A stretch of DNA of 64,000 nucleotides from Povalibacter uvarum (GTDB lineage: Bacteria; Pseudomonadota; Gammaproteobacteria; Steroidobacterales; Steroidobacteraceae): positions 1-64,000 of the forward strand of contig NZ_JACHHZ010000004.1 in the NCBI RefSeq assembly GCF_014202975.1, written 5' to 3'. This document shows positions 36,103 through 44,666 of the stretch, in pieces (the stretch's first letter is position 1; every line of letters starts with the position of its first letter). Both the position numbers and the translations under genes were made by a program. The notes under the pieces are model-generated. The model saw nothing but the letters and a program-made list of their open reading frames with translations. It made no database searches and had not been told where the DNA came from.

Positions 36103-37556
36103 TTTTCCCCCGCCGCCTTCCACAAGTGCATCACTGCGTAGCCGCGCCACGGCCTCCAGTGTTCAGCGCGTGCTTCGAGCGCGCGAATCGACAGCGGCGT
36201 TTCGTCGTCCGACGCCAGCCGGCGTAGCACGAGATCACCTGTCGGGAAGCCGTCGGGTTCGCCGAGCGCACGCAGCGCGATGTATTGCGCAGTCCAGGCG
36301 CCGAAGCCGGGCAGCGCTGTGAGCGCGCGAATCACTTCTTCCGCGGGATGCTGGAAATCGACCTGTCCGTCCGCGACTGCGCGCGACAACGCATGCAAAG
36401 CCTTGATGCGTGCACCCGTGATGCCGAGGCCATCGAGATTCGCGGCGGCGAGTTCCGCGGGGGACGGGAACAGGTGCGACAGCTCCGCTTCGTCGGAAAC
36501 TCTTCTTCCAACCCGATTCACAAGTCGCGCGGCCAGCGTACGAGCGGCCGCAACACTGACTTGCTGGCCGAGCACAGCGCGCACTGCGCATTCGAACGGG
36601 TCCCAGGCGCCGGGAATGCGCAAGCCGGGCCGGACTTTCGCGAGAGGCGCGAGCAATGAATCGCCACGGAACGTTGCCGCGATCCGTGATGGATCGGCAG
36701 CGAGGTCGAACATCCGCCTCGCCGTCGAGGAGATCTGGAACAGCGCCGCTGGTGCGGCTCCGCTCACCCGCAGTTCGAGTGCGTCGGTGCCATCGAGAGC
36801 GCGGACCGCCACAGTAGCGTGTCCGTTTTCTGTAGCGACAGTGCGCGCGTAGCCGTCGTCGTTGATTCGCTCGACGCCCGGGATCGCACGCGTCGCGAGA
36901 AAGTCACGGACGTGCTGCCAGTCGTATGGCGGGCGATAGGCGAGCCTCAGTATCACTTCATTGCCGTCCGCTGCGGACGCTGGGCGCCGCGACCGGCGAA
37001 GATCGCGCGGCGATCGCTGATAGGTTTTCTGGAACGCATCGTTGAAGCGTCGCAGGCTGCCGAAGCCGGCCGCGAGCGCAATCTGGGTGATCGGGAGCTG
37101 CGTCTCATCGAGAAGACGCTTCGCGAAATGCAGGCGCCGGGTTTGAGCGACTGCGATCGGCGAAGCGCCGACGTGCTGCGTGAACAGGCGATGCAGGTGG
37201 CGCGACCCGATGCCGATCTTGTCCGCCAGTGCATCGACGGAAATCCGATCCAGCTCACCATCCTGGATCATGCGCAACGCGCGGCGAACCACTGCGGACG
37301 TACCGAGCCATGCGGGCGTTCCTGGCGCGGCTTCGGGCCTGCAGCGCAAGCACGGGCGGAAGCCAGCTTCCGCGGCGGCTGCCGCCGACGCGTAGTAGAC
37401 GATGTTCGTGCCTTTCGGGCTCGGTGCAGGGCAGATCGGCCGGCAGTAGATGCCGGTCGTTTTCACCGCGATGAAGAATTTGCCGTCGAAGCGCGGGTCA
37501 CGACTGACGCGCGCCCGGTCGAGCGCCGTGCGATCCAGACCTTGAATATCGTCCAT
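36093..37556 (-). CDS. Ada-type regulator fused to AlkA glycosylase
   Basis: A 487-residue fusion for alkylation damage. The Ada N-terminal domain (about 1-75) has the four zinc cysteines in GIYCRPICPAPSPK and GFRPCLRCRPE, the site where Ada takes a methyl group from phosphotriesters. An AraC helix-turn-helix follows (about 90-185). The C-terminal part is the AlkA glycosylase that removes 3-methyladenine (N-terminal AlkA domain at about 200-290, helix-hairpin-helix LPGFGAWTAQYIALRALGEPD with catalytic aspartate in GDLVLRR). The Ada methyltransferase domain with its PCHR cysteine is absent. Confidence 0.9.
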   Translation of the reverse strand: MDDIQGLDRTALDRARVSRDPRFDGKFFIAVKTTGIYCRPICPAPSPKGTNIVYYASAAAAAEAGFRPCLRCRPEAAPGTPAWLGTSAVVRRALRMIQDGELDRISVDALADKIGIGSRHLHRLFTQHVGASPIAVAQTRRLHFAKRLLDETQLPITQIALAAGFGSLRRFNDAFQKTYQRSPRDLRRSRRPASAADGNEVILRLAYRPPYDWQHVRDFLATRAIPGVERINDDGYARTVATENGHATVAVRALDGTDALELRVSGAAPAALFQISSTARRMFDLAADPSRIAATFRGDSLLAPLAKVRPGLRIPGAWDPFECAVRAVLGQQVSVAAARTLAARLVNRVGRRVSDEAELSHLFPSPAELAAANLDGLGITGARIKALHALSRAVADGQVDFQHPAEEVIRALTALPGFGAWTAQYIALRALGEPDGFPTGDLVLRRLASDDETPLSIRALEARAEHWRPWRGYAVMHLWKAAGEKKR

Positions 37557-37620
37557 GGGATGGACGATACGCGCTGCGCCTGGGTTGAACTAGCCGTTTT
37601 CGGACCCGAACGGACAAGAC

Positions 37621-37730
37621 AGAGATTTCACACGGAGTTCACGGAGATCACGGAGTTCGGAAAAATCCGAAGTCCGGACGGCGTTCTTTTCCGGCCCTCT
37701 GTGAACTCTGTGGTTTCTGTGTGAACCCTT
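37621..37730. repeat. Family A hairpin repeat, CACGGAG variant, copy 2
   Basis: The left arm ATTTCACACGGAGTTCACGG (plus AGATCACGGAG) pairs with the right arm CTGTGAACTCTGTGGTTTCT. The unit is CACGGAG or CACAGAG rather than CACGGGG, but spacing and shape match the other family A copies. It lies after the isomerase gene end. Confidence 0.75.
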
Positions 37731-37734
37731 GTGC

Positions 37735-38373
37735 TCAGGCAGCGTCAGGCTGTGCTTCCGGCTTTGCCTTGTCGAAAGCTTCGATCGATTCCAGATGCGT
37801 GCTGATCGCGACGAGCGTCGGGAACGCAGTCAGATCCGTTTCGAAGCGGCGCGCGTTGTACATCTGCGGCACGAGGCAGATATCAGCGAGCGAAACAGCG
37901 TCGCCGAAGCAATAGCGCTTCGAGGCTGAGAACTCTTGCGCCTGGACCTCGAGGCCCCGGAAACCTTCCGTAACCCAGTGGCGGTACCACTTGTTCACGC
38001 CATCGTCGTTCTGTGCGAGTTCTTTACGCAGGTAGTTCAGGACGCGCAGATTGTTCAGTGGATGGATGTCGCAGGCGATCGCGAGCGCCATCGAGCGCAC
38101 TCGCGCCCGGCTTGCAGGGTCGGCCGGGAGAAACGCGGGCTTCGGATATTTCTCGTCGAGGTATTCCATGATCGCCACTGACTGCGAGAGCACGGCGCCG
38201 TCGTCGTCGAGCGCCGGGATCAGTCCCTGCGGATTCACCGCGAGATAGTCGGGCGCCCGGTGCTCCTTCTTCGCGAACGCCTTCGAAACCGGCTCGTAGC
38301 TCACGCCCTTGAGATTGAGAGCGATCCGCACGCGGAATGCGGCGGAGCTGCGAAAGTACGTGTAGAGCTTCAT
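37735..38373 (-). CDS. Zeta-class GST isomerase (maleylpyruvate/maleylacetoacetate isomerase)
   Basis: A 212-residue glutathione-dependent isomerase. The zeta-class signature RSSAAFRVRIALNLKG with catalytic serine-serine is at about 8-23, and the glutathione-site QSVAIMEYLDE follows. Its place after a gentisate dioxygenase and an FAH hydrolase points to maleylpyruvate as substrate (fumarylpyruvate as product) rather than maleylacetoacetate, as in NagL. The start ATG 38373 lies four bases past the hydrolase stop. Confidence 0.87.
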   Translation of the reverse strand: MKLYTYFRSSAAFRVRIALNLKGVSYEPVSKAFAKKEHRAPDYLAVNPQGLIPALDDDGAVLSQSVAIMEYLDEKYPKPAFLPADPASRARVRSMALAIACDIHPLNNLRVLNYLRKELAQNDDGVNKWYRHWVTEGFRGLEVQAQEFSASKRYCFGDAVSLADICLVPQMYNARRFETDLTAFPTLVAISTHLESIEAFDKAKPEAQPDAA

Positions 38374-38377
38374 GGCG

Positions 38378-39061
38378 TCACGCAATCGTCGTGATGAGAG
38401 TGTCGAGGCCGTCGATTCCGCCTTCGATGCGATCGCCGGACTTGAGGGCGCTGACGCCGGCGGGGGTGCCGGTGTAGATCAGATCACCCGGCGCAAGCTC
38501 GAACAGCGTCGACAGCTCCGCGATGATCTCGGACACGTTCCAGATCAGCTGCGAAACATCGGCTTCCTGGCGTGTCTCGCCATTCACCTTGAGCCAGATG
38601 CGGCCCTTGTCGAAGCCCTTGCCTTCGGCAGGGTGGATCGCGGTGATCGGTGCGGATCGCTCGAACGCTTTGCCTGTGTCCCACGGCCGCCCCTTGTCGC
38701 GGGCCTCGAACTGCAGGTCGCGTCGAGTGAGATCGTTGCCGACGGCGTAGCCGAAGACGTGCTGCAAAGCTGATCCGGCGGAAATCCTGCTGCCGCCTTT
38801 GCCCACCGCGATGACGAGCTCGATCTCATGCTGAAGATTCGACGTGCGGGGCGGATAGGGAATCGTGGCGTTGTTCGCAACGATCGCGCCGGCTGGCTTC
38901 ATGAAAAAGAACGGCGGCTCGCGATCGGGATCGGATCCCATCTCGCGCGCATGCGCGGCGTAGTTGCGTCCCACGCAGAAGATCCGGTTGACGGGAAAGC
39001 GCTCGGGGCGCCCTTTGATTTCGACCGCGGGCTGCGCGGGCGGCGAAAAGACGTACGACAT
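38378..39061 (-). CDS. FAH-family hydrolase (fumarylpyruvate hydrolase)
   Basis: A 227-residue hydrolase. It has the FAH core: FCVGRNYAAHAREM, the metal site HEIELVIAVGKGG (glutamates), and GDLIYTGTPAGVSAL near the end. In this operon it most likely cleaves fumarylpyruvate to fumarate and pyruvate, the last step of the glutathione-dependent gentisate route. The start at ATG 39061 (MSYVFSPPAQ) follows 37 bases after the dioxygenase stop. Confidence 0.87.
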   Translation of the reverse strand: MSYVFSPPAQPAVEIKGRPERFPVNRIFCVGRNYAAHAREMGSDPDREPPFFFMKPAGAIVANNATIPYPPRTSNLQHEIELVIAVGKGGSRISAGSALQHVFGYAVGNDLTRRDLQFEARDKGRPWDTGKAFERSAPITAIHPAEGKGFDKGRIWLKVNGETRQEADVSQLIWNVSEIIAELSTLFELAPGDLIYTGTPAGVSALKSGDRIEGGIDGLDTLITTIA

Positions 39062-39098
39062 GCTGGGTCCGGAAGCGTTGCGGAGTTCGTTGCGGATT

Positions 39099-40139
39099 TC
39101 AGGGGCGCGATTCGCGCCACAGTCCCAGCTGCTCCTGCACCACGCGATCCGAGTAGCTGAACAGGACCGACGTCTCGTCGGTTTCGTGCGTGCAGGGCAT
39201 CCAGCTCGGCACGACAAAAATATCACGAGGACCCCATTCGAAGGTCTGGTCGCCTACACGGCTGCGCCCCTTGCCTTCGACGCCTACGAAGACCGTGGCG
39301 TCCGTGCTGCGGTACGCGTTGCCGCGAAAGCCTTTCGGCAGCAACTGCATGAAGGTTGCGATCGTCGGCATGGCATGCCCGCCCGTCGCGGGATTGATGA
39401 AGCGCATCTTGAACCCGTGGCACGCATCGACCGGCGATCCCTTCGACAGCTTCTCGAGCGCTTCGCGTGAACGCGCATACGGATAAGCGAACACGGGCGA
39501 CGTCAGTGACTTCGGCTTGTAGTCCACCGGCAGCATGTTGGCGCCATATCGCGCCAGCGCATCGCCGGCGGGGCGCGCGAGCTGTTGCTGGTCTTCCGCC
39601 AGGTTTTCGCAGAAGCCGGCGTCGAAGAGTTGCAGGATCGGAATGTCGAGTCCGTCCAGCCACATCACGGGCTCGGCGATTTCGCTGCCGTGATCGTGAT
39701 AGGTCCACGAAGGCGTGAGGATCAGATCGCCGGGTTGCATGTAGGCCCGTTCACCATCGACCGCCGTGAAGGCGCCTGCGCCTTCGAGCACGAATCGCAG
39801 CGCCGACTGGGTGTGACGATGGGCGGGCGCGACTTCCCCCGGATTCAGCAACTGCACACCGGCGTAAAGCGAGTTCGTGATCTTCGATTCGCCCGCGAAT
39901 GCGGGGTTTTCCAGGATGAGGACGCGGCGAGTGGCTTCCTTCGCCGAAATCAGCTCGCCCGCCTCGAGCAGCGGACCGCGCAGGTCGGCGTACTTCCACA
40001 GGACGGGGACGCATTTGGGCTGCGGACACTCCGGCACGAGGGAGTGCAGCACTTCCCACAAGGGCTTCAGATGCCGGCTCGAAATGCGCTTGTAGAAGCT
40101 CTCGCGCAGCCGGGCGATGTTTTCGGCGGGCATGTTCAT
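39099..40139 (-). CDS. Gentisate 1,2-dioxygenase
   Basis: A 346-residue bicupin that opens the ring of gentisate to maleylpyruvate. The N-terminal cupin has the iron-site histidines in APAHRHTQSALRFVLEG and the following DLILTPSWTYHDHGSE. A degenerate second cupin lies at about 230-346. ATG 40139 has GAGG six bases upstream; a TTG at 40145 is an alternative. First gene of the operon, with isomerase and hydrolase downstream. Confidence 0.93.
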   Translation of the reverse strand: MNMPAENIARLRESFYKRISSRHLKPLWEVLHSLVPECPQPKCVPVLWKYADLRGPLLEAGELISAKEATRRVLILENPAFAGESKITNSLYAGVQLLNPGEVAPAHRHTQSALRFVLEGAGAFTAVDGERAYMQPGDLILTPSWTYHDHGSEIAEPVMWLDGLDIPILQLFDAGFCENLAEDQQQLARPAGDALARYGANMLPVDYKPKSLTSPVFAYPYARSREALEKLSKGSPVDACHGFKMRFINPATGGHAMPTIATFMQLLPKGFRGNAYRSTDATVFVGVEGKGRSRVGDQTFEWGPRDIFVVPSWMPCTHETDETSVLFSYSDRVVQEQLGLWRESRP

Positions 40140-40214
40140 CGGCAACCTCGTTGCGGCCTCAAGGAAAACTCTACGCCGAAATCGGCGTGGAGGCCGGTCG
40201 CACGCGGCGAAGTA

Positions 40215-40235
40215 GTAAGGGGTACTTACAGTAAG
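40215..40235. promoter_or_regulatory. Overlapping palindromes, likely MarR operator
   Basis: GTAAG (40215-40219), CTTAC (40225-40229) and GTAAG (40231-40235) give two overlapping inverted repeats: GTAAG-N5-CTTAC and CTTAC-a-GTAAG. They lie in the divergent gap between the gentisate operon and its MarR-type neighbour, 76 bases from the dioxygenase start. A regulator of both is the natural reading. Confidence 0.6.
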
Positions 40236-40327
40236 CCTCGGTCCCGGGGGGTGTCAACGCGGCGTTCCCGGCCGGATAGGCGCGTAGCGCTGGACGCTCA
40301 AACGCGGCGTTCCGTACGATTCGCCGC

Positions 40328-40816
40328 ATGACGAAAACCAAACGCGCCACGGCGCCCAAGAAAGCCGCAAAGGTCATCGAAGCGCCGAAGCGCGGTGTGC
40401 TGGACCAGCTCCTCGGCTACCAGATCCGTCGTGCGCAGACGCGGCTGTTCGCGCATTTCGAGGAACAGCTCGCCCATCTGAAGATCACGCCCGGCCAGCT
40501 CGGATTGCTGGTCCTGATCTCCGCGAATCCCGGCATCAACCAGGTGGCACTGGCGCGCGCCGTCGGCATCGAGCGCGCAACGCTGGGCGAGTTCATCAAT
40601 CGATTCGAACGCGACAAACTCGTCGAGCGGCGTGGCCTCATCGACGATCGGCGCAGTTATGCGTTGCACCTCACGCGTCGCGGCCAGGAGTTCATGGATG
40701 AAGCCATTCCCGCAGTACTGGCTCACGAGTCCGCATTCACGGACCATCTCACATCGGCGGAACGCGCGACGCTTCACAAGCTGCTGGCGAAGCTTGCCGA
40801 TAAACCCGCGGAGTAG
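40328..40816 (+). CDS. MarR family regulator, likely of the gentisate operon
   Basis: A 162-residue winged-helix regulator. A basic N-terminal extension (TKTKRATAPKKAAKVIEAPK) comes before the MarR core (about 30-150, with NQVALARAVGIERATLGEFI and DRRSYALHLT wing). Divergence from gentisate genes and the operator at 40215-40235 suggest release by gentisate or a related aromatic acid. Confidence 0.87.
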   Translation: MTKTKRATAPKKAAKVIEAPKRGVLDQLLGYQIRRAQTRLFAHFEEQLAHLKITPGQLGLLVLISANPGINQVALARAVGIERATLGEFINRFERDKLVERRGLIDDRRSYALHLTRRGQEFMDEAIPAVLAHESAFTDHLTSAERATLHKLLAKLADKPAE

Positions 40817-40819
40817 GGA

Positions 40820-41590
40820 TCAGTCGGCTGCGCGAATCAGCAGCTGCTCGCGGATCCAGCCTTTCAGCGCAATGGCGGCCCGTGCGGGGACATCTTCGGC
40901 TTCATGCCATTCGCACAGCAGTTCGCACAGCGCTTCGAACGTGGCGCCGGCGACGAGTCGTTGCAGCAGGGCGCTTTCTTCTTCGGCGACAGGCCGATAG
41001 TGCGGCGCGAGATCCTGGCGCCAGATCAGCCATGAGTGCGGCCGATCGCTGCTTTCGGGCGCCGGCGGTATCTCATCGACAGAGAGTGTCTTGAACAACG
41101 CCGGTGCGTTGGTCGACAGCGAAAGCAAGCGGGCAGAGGAGTGCAGGCGGAACCGCAACGTCGGCCACTGATCCGGTTCGATCCGGCTCAGGTCGTCCTC
41201 GGTGAGCGGCGGTGTGTCGGCCGCGTCGAAAGCATTCGCGATGGCCCATTCCCACGCGGCGAGCTCGGCGAGTGCAGGTTGATCGCCATGGCGATCGACG
41301 AGATGGCCCGCGAGCTGATCGCCGAACCAGCGCACCGATGTATTCTTCGATGGGTGCTCGCGCAAATACGTTTGCGCGAGTTCACCGAACGCTTCCGTGC
41401 CGAGCAACTGTTGCAAACGAGGATAGTTCGCCGCGAGTGCATCGATGAGCCGCAGGCGATACGCGTCGGCGTAGATGCCGAGTCGCGTGCCCGCGGGCAC
41501 GCGCTCGGATGAGGCGATTGCGGATGCGATCGTTGCGTCTGCATCGAGCAGATGACGCTGGAACGCGCGTTGCAGCTGCGCAAGATCCAT
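40820..41590 (-). CDS. bufC: BufC/HvfC family protein (DUF2063)
   Basis: A 256-residue protein of the HvfC/BufC family, a partner needed by MNIO (DUF692) enzymes when they modify bufferin peptides. The N-terminal DUF2063 domain has LQRAFQRHLLDAD, RLGIYADAYRLRLIDALAANY and FGELAQTYLREHP. Its start lies 24 bases after the stop of the bufferin precursor gene. The usual middle gene for the MNIO enzyme is missing, and the next gene is the convergent MarR regulator. An in-frame TTG at 41602 is an alternative start. Confidence 0.85.
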   Translation of the reverse strand: MDLAQLQRAFQRHLLDADATIASAIASSERVPAGTRLGIYADAYRLRLIDALAANYPRLQQLLGTEAFGELAQTYLREHPSKNTSVRWFGDQLAGHLVDRHGDQPALAELAAWEWAIANAFDAADTPPLTEDDLSRIEPDQWPTLRFRLHSSARLLSLSTNAPALFKTLSVDEIPPAPESSDRPHSWLIWRQDLAPHYRPVAEEESALLQRLVAGATFEALCELLCEWHEAEDVPARAAIALKGWIREQLLIRAAD

Positions 41591-41614
41591 GGCTGTTCGC
41601 AACGATCCGCTGTA

Positions 41615-41875
41615 TCAGGCCTTCTTGTTATCAGCCTGGGCCTTCTCGCATGCGGCCTTCGGCAGCATCACGTAGCCCTTGCCCTTGCAGCCGTTCTGGC
41701 CTGCGCAGCCATTGGTGGCGGTCGCGCATTCCGACTTGCCCTTGCATGCGTTGCCGCCTTCACATTTGACCGGTGCCTCGTCCGCGGCCTGCACGGCTGT
41801 CAGCGGCGCGGTAGCGAAAAGCATTGCGGCCGCTGTGGCGAGCGCGGCAGCGGACGTCTTCGGACTGGACTTCAT
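41615..41875 (-). CDS. Bufferin-type metallophore precursor (BufA2-like)
   Basis: An 86-residue exported, cysteine-rich peptide. The signal peptide is about 1-30 (ending TAVQA). The mature part has KCEGGNACKGKSEC, NGCAGQNGCKGKG and AACEKAQ, a pattern of spaced cysteines in glycine/lysine-rich sequence. Related bufferins carry cysteines converted to heterocycles by an MNIO enzyme and bind copper, protecting the periplasm. GGAG lies seven bases before ATG 41875. Without an adjacent MNIO gene the modification state is uncertain. Confidence 0.82.
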   Translation of the reverse strand: MKSSPKTSAAALATAAAMLFATAPLTAVQAADEAPVKCEGGNACKGKSECATATNGCAGQNGCKGKGYVMLPKAACEKAQADNKKA

Positions 41876-42045
41876 AGGCGGACTCCGGTGATGAGCGTGG
41901 GCGATTGAACCTGTCTGGGCAGGCGTCGCAGCGGAGTATACGCGGGGGCGCAATCCGTAAAGAAAAGGCGCCGCAAAGAAAAGGGGCGGATGCATGAGCA
42001 GCCGCCCCGTCCGCCCCTCAAGACCGGCACTGAGCCGGTCGCGCG

Positions 42046-42387
42046 TCAGGAGGTCGCTTTGCGAACCTGCATGCCGTCCTTCACGCTCTTGACGCCATCG
42101 ACGTCGCGGGCGAGTTGCAGTGCACGGGCGCGTGCCTGCTCGGACTCGACGAAGCCGCTCAGGGACACATTGCCCTTGAACGTATCGACGTTGATCTGAT
42201 GAGCCTTCGTCACCGGATCTTCGATCAGCTTCGCCTTCACCGTCGCCGTCACGACGCCGTCGTCGATCGCTTCGCCGGTGGACTGCTGGCTCGGGGTCGA
42301 GCTGCAGGCCGCCATCAGCGACGTACCCAGCAGGGCAGCGATCAGCAAGGCCGCCTTGGATTTACCCGACGCAAGTTTGCTACGCAT
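42046..42387 (-). CDS. BON-domain lipoprotein
   Basis: A 113-residue lipoprotein. The signal ends in the lipobox LMAACSST (lipid cysteine at about residue 28). One BON domain follows (about 40-108), ending GVKSVKDGMQV, much like the domains of the BON protein at 31727-32260. It probably sits on the inner face of the outer membrane or outer face of the inner membrane and binds phospholipid. Confidence 0.85.
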   Translation of the reverse strand: MRSKLASGKSKAALLIAALLGTSLMAACSSTPSQQSTGEAIDDGVVTATVKAKLIEDPVTKAHQINVDTFKGNVSLSGFVESEQARARALQLARDVDGVKSVKDGMQVRKATS

Positions 42388-42423
42388 AAACAAGTGCTCC
42401 TCGTGGTGTCTTGACCGCTATTT

Positions 42424-42849
42424 TCAGCCCGTTCCGTCGCGGCGCAACTCGGCCTGCCGCTTTGCATAATCAAGTTCGCTGTCCGCGCGGTCCTTGCAGT
42501 CCTTCTGGGCGGAGCCGCTCAGCGATTCGCACTTCTCGACGGCTACCTTGTGGGTCGCCTCGGCCTGCGCAACCGCTACTTTATAGTCGCCCTTGGCAGC
42601 TGTCTCGCTCGCATCCTGCGCTGCATCGGCGAGCTCGCCGGGGTCGCGATCCGCCTGCGCATCGGCAACATCCTTCTGCGCATCGGCCATGTTTTCGCGC
42701 GTGTCCGCCTGCGCGTCGGCCACGTCGCGCTGTGCGTCCGCACGCGCATCGGCAACATCGTGCTGAACCTCGGCGGGTGACTCAGCCTTGTTGCAAGCCG
42801 CGACCGACAGACCGGCGGCGGCAATCATCAGGAGTGAATACAGTTTCAT
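42424..42849 (-). CDS. Lipoprotein with DVADAQAD repeats
   Basis: A 141-residue lipoprotein. The signal ends in SVAACNKAE (lipid cysteine at about 18). The middle has repeated acidic heptads (DVADARAD, DVADAQAD, NMADAQKD, DVADAQAD) that should form a coiled coil. A second helical part with two cysteines (VEKCESLSGSAQKDCKDRAD) precedes a basic end. It resembles Lpp-like structural lipoproteins but with different repeats. Divergent from the histidine kinase. Confidence 0.72.
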   Translation of the reverse strand: MKLYSLLMIAAAGLSVAACNKAESPAEVQHDVADARADAQRDVADAQADTRENMADAQKDVADAQADRDPGELADAAQDASETAAKGDYKVAVAQAEATHKVAVEKCESLSGSAQKDCKDRADSELDYAKRQAELRRDGTG

Positions 42850-43083
42850 CGGTTTGTTCCTCGTCATAGTTGGTGACTGCGAGTCGACGCACCGCATCAG
42901 CACGTCCACTTGCAGGCTTCGCGACGATTAACGTTCCTTCGATTTGAAGGTTCCGCGTGCGCATTTCTGTGGCAGCGGCAGTGCGCGATGCGTGTAGGAA
43001 TTCACACACACGCAGCAAAGAGAGGGAACACCGGCACAGAGTCGGCGTTACTACGGGACCCACTGCGATCGTCCCTTCGCTTG

Positions 43084-44562
43084 ATGTCTACGTCGAACGC
43101 CATTTCCGACGCGCACACCGATCCGGGCGCGCGAGCTACTGACATTGCCGCAGCGGCGGCAGCGCCCGTGCCGCGCCGCCCGGCCGCGCTCGTGCCGATG
43201 TCGGTGATTGCCATCACTTTCGTATCTATCGCTCTGCTGCTGGTCAATGCGAGTCTTCTGATCATCAACACGGCAGGGACGATGGACTCGAGCGAGCAGT
43301 ACGCGCGCTCATACGAGATCAAGCGCTCGCTCACGGCGTTCCAGTCCACGGTCGCCACTGCCGAATCGGGACAGCGCGGCTACCTGCTGACGGGGCAGAG
43401 TGCGTATCTCGAGCCGTTTCTGCGTGCAACGCGCGGCTGGCGTGCGGAGATCGAGCGGCTTCGCGAGCTTGCTTCGACCAACGGCGGCACCGAGCAAACG
43501 CCTCGGCTGAAGGATCTCGATGCACTCGAGGCGATGACCGCCAGCGCGGTGTCGCGACTGGAACAGACGATCGCGCAGACAGGCCAGCCGGGCCCGTCGG
43601 GCGATGCGGATGTGGCTGGCACCGATTGGGCAACGGCCGGGATGGACCAGGTTCGCGGCCTGATCGATCGGATGATGCAGGACGAAGACACCCGCATCGA
43701 GGCTCTGCGCGGCGAAGTGCTGCACGACATGTGGCTGACGGTCGGAATTGCCGTGTTCACGACGGTCCTGACCGTCGGGGTGCTCATCGGTCTGCAGGCG
43801 CTGCTGCGTCGCTATGGCGCGGCGCGGGCTCGCGCTGAAGGTGCCTTGCTGGAAGCGAATCAGCGCCTGAATCGCGAGGTCGAGGAACGAACCGCGGAGC
43901 TGACCGAGCTGTCGCAGCACCTGATCCGCGTCGCCGAGGAGGAGAAGGCGCGTCTCGCGCGCGAGCTCCACGACACGCTTGGCAGTAATCTCACGGCAAT
44001 CAACATGGACCTGAACTGGATCAGCAAGCGACTCGCGTCGGAGAACGTCGAACTTCGCGAGCGCCTGCAGCGTTCGCTGCAGATGCTCTCGGATACCGTC
44101 GAACTGAAACACGAAGTGATCGAAGGCCTGCGGCCGAGTCACCTCGACAATCTCGGACTTGCCTACGCGATGCGATCGCATTGTCGCGAGTTCACGCGCC
44201 GTACCGGCGTGCCTTGCGACGTGGACGTCCTCGAGGACTTCGACGATCTGGATCCGTCGTGGTCCATCGCGCTTTATCGCATTGCGCAGGAAGCCCTCAC
44301 GAACGTGACCCGTCACGCAAAAGCGCAGTCCGTTCGCGTGCAATTGGTGCGGGAAGAAGAAGGCATTCGCCTGCGCGTCATCGATGACGGCATGGGGATT
44401 CCGGAAGGCGCGGCGACTCGGCCCAAATCGCACGGCCTGGTCGGCATGCGCGAGCGCATGCGCCAGATCGGCGGCGCGGTCCGGTTCAGTCCCAGCACCG
44501 GACAGCGCGGCACGGTGGTCGACGCGTTCATTCCCCACGCTGCTCCTGTAGGACAACGCTGA
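43084..44562 (+). CDS. Membrane sensor histidine kinase with CHASE3 and HisKA_3 domains
   Basis: A 492-residue kinase. Helix 1 (about 40-63) and helix 2 (about 220-240) flank a periplasmic CHASE3 domain (with GQRGYLLTGQSAYLEPF). The dimerisation/phosphoacceptor domain has LARELHDTLGSNLTAINMDL with the phosphorylated histidine (NarL/FixJ-type partner). The ATPase domain has EALTNVTRHAKA, DDGMGIP and GLVGMRERM. The ATG 43084 has no good ribosome site. It starts a run of four regulatory genes to 46911. Confidence 0.88.
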   Translation: MSTSNAISDAHTDPGARATDIAAAAAAPVPRRPAALVPMSVIAITFVSIALLLVNASLLIINTAGTMDSSEQYARSYEIKRSLTAFQSTVATAESGQRGYLLTGQSAYLEPFLRATRGWRAEIERLRELASTNGGTEQTPRLKDLDALEAMTASAVSRLEQTIAQTGQPGPSGDADVAGTDWATAGMDQVRGLIDRMMQDEDTRIEALRGEVLHDMWLTVGIAVFTTVLTVGVLIGLQALLRRYGAARARAEGALLEANQRLNREVEERTAELTELSQHLIRVAEEEKARLARELHDTLGSNLTAINMDLNWISKRLASENVELRERLQRSLQMLSDTVELKHEVIEGLRPSHLDNLGLAYAMRSHCREFTRRTGVPCDVDVLEDFDDLDPSWSIALYRIAQEALTNVTRHAKAQSVRVQLVREEEGIRLRVIDDGMGIPEGAATRPKSHGLVGMRERMRQIGGAVRFSPSTGQRGTVVDAFIPHAAPVGQR

Positions 44563-44666
44563 CGTGCAGTGCGGCAAGGACGCTTCAACAGGACGAGGTG
44601 TTTTCGTTACTTTGTGGCGCATCGACACGCGGTCGCGCCGTTCGACTTTGCTGACCGGAGATGCTG

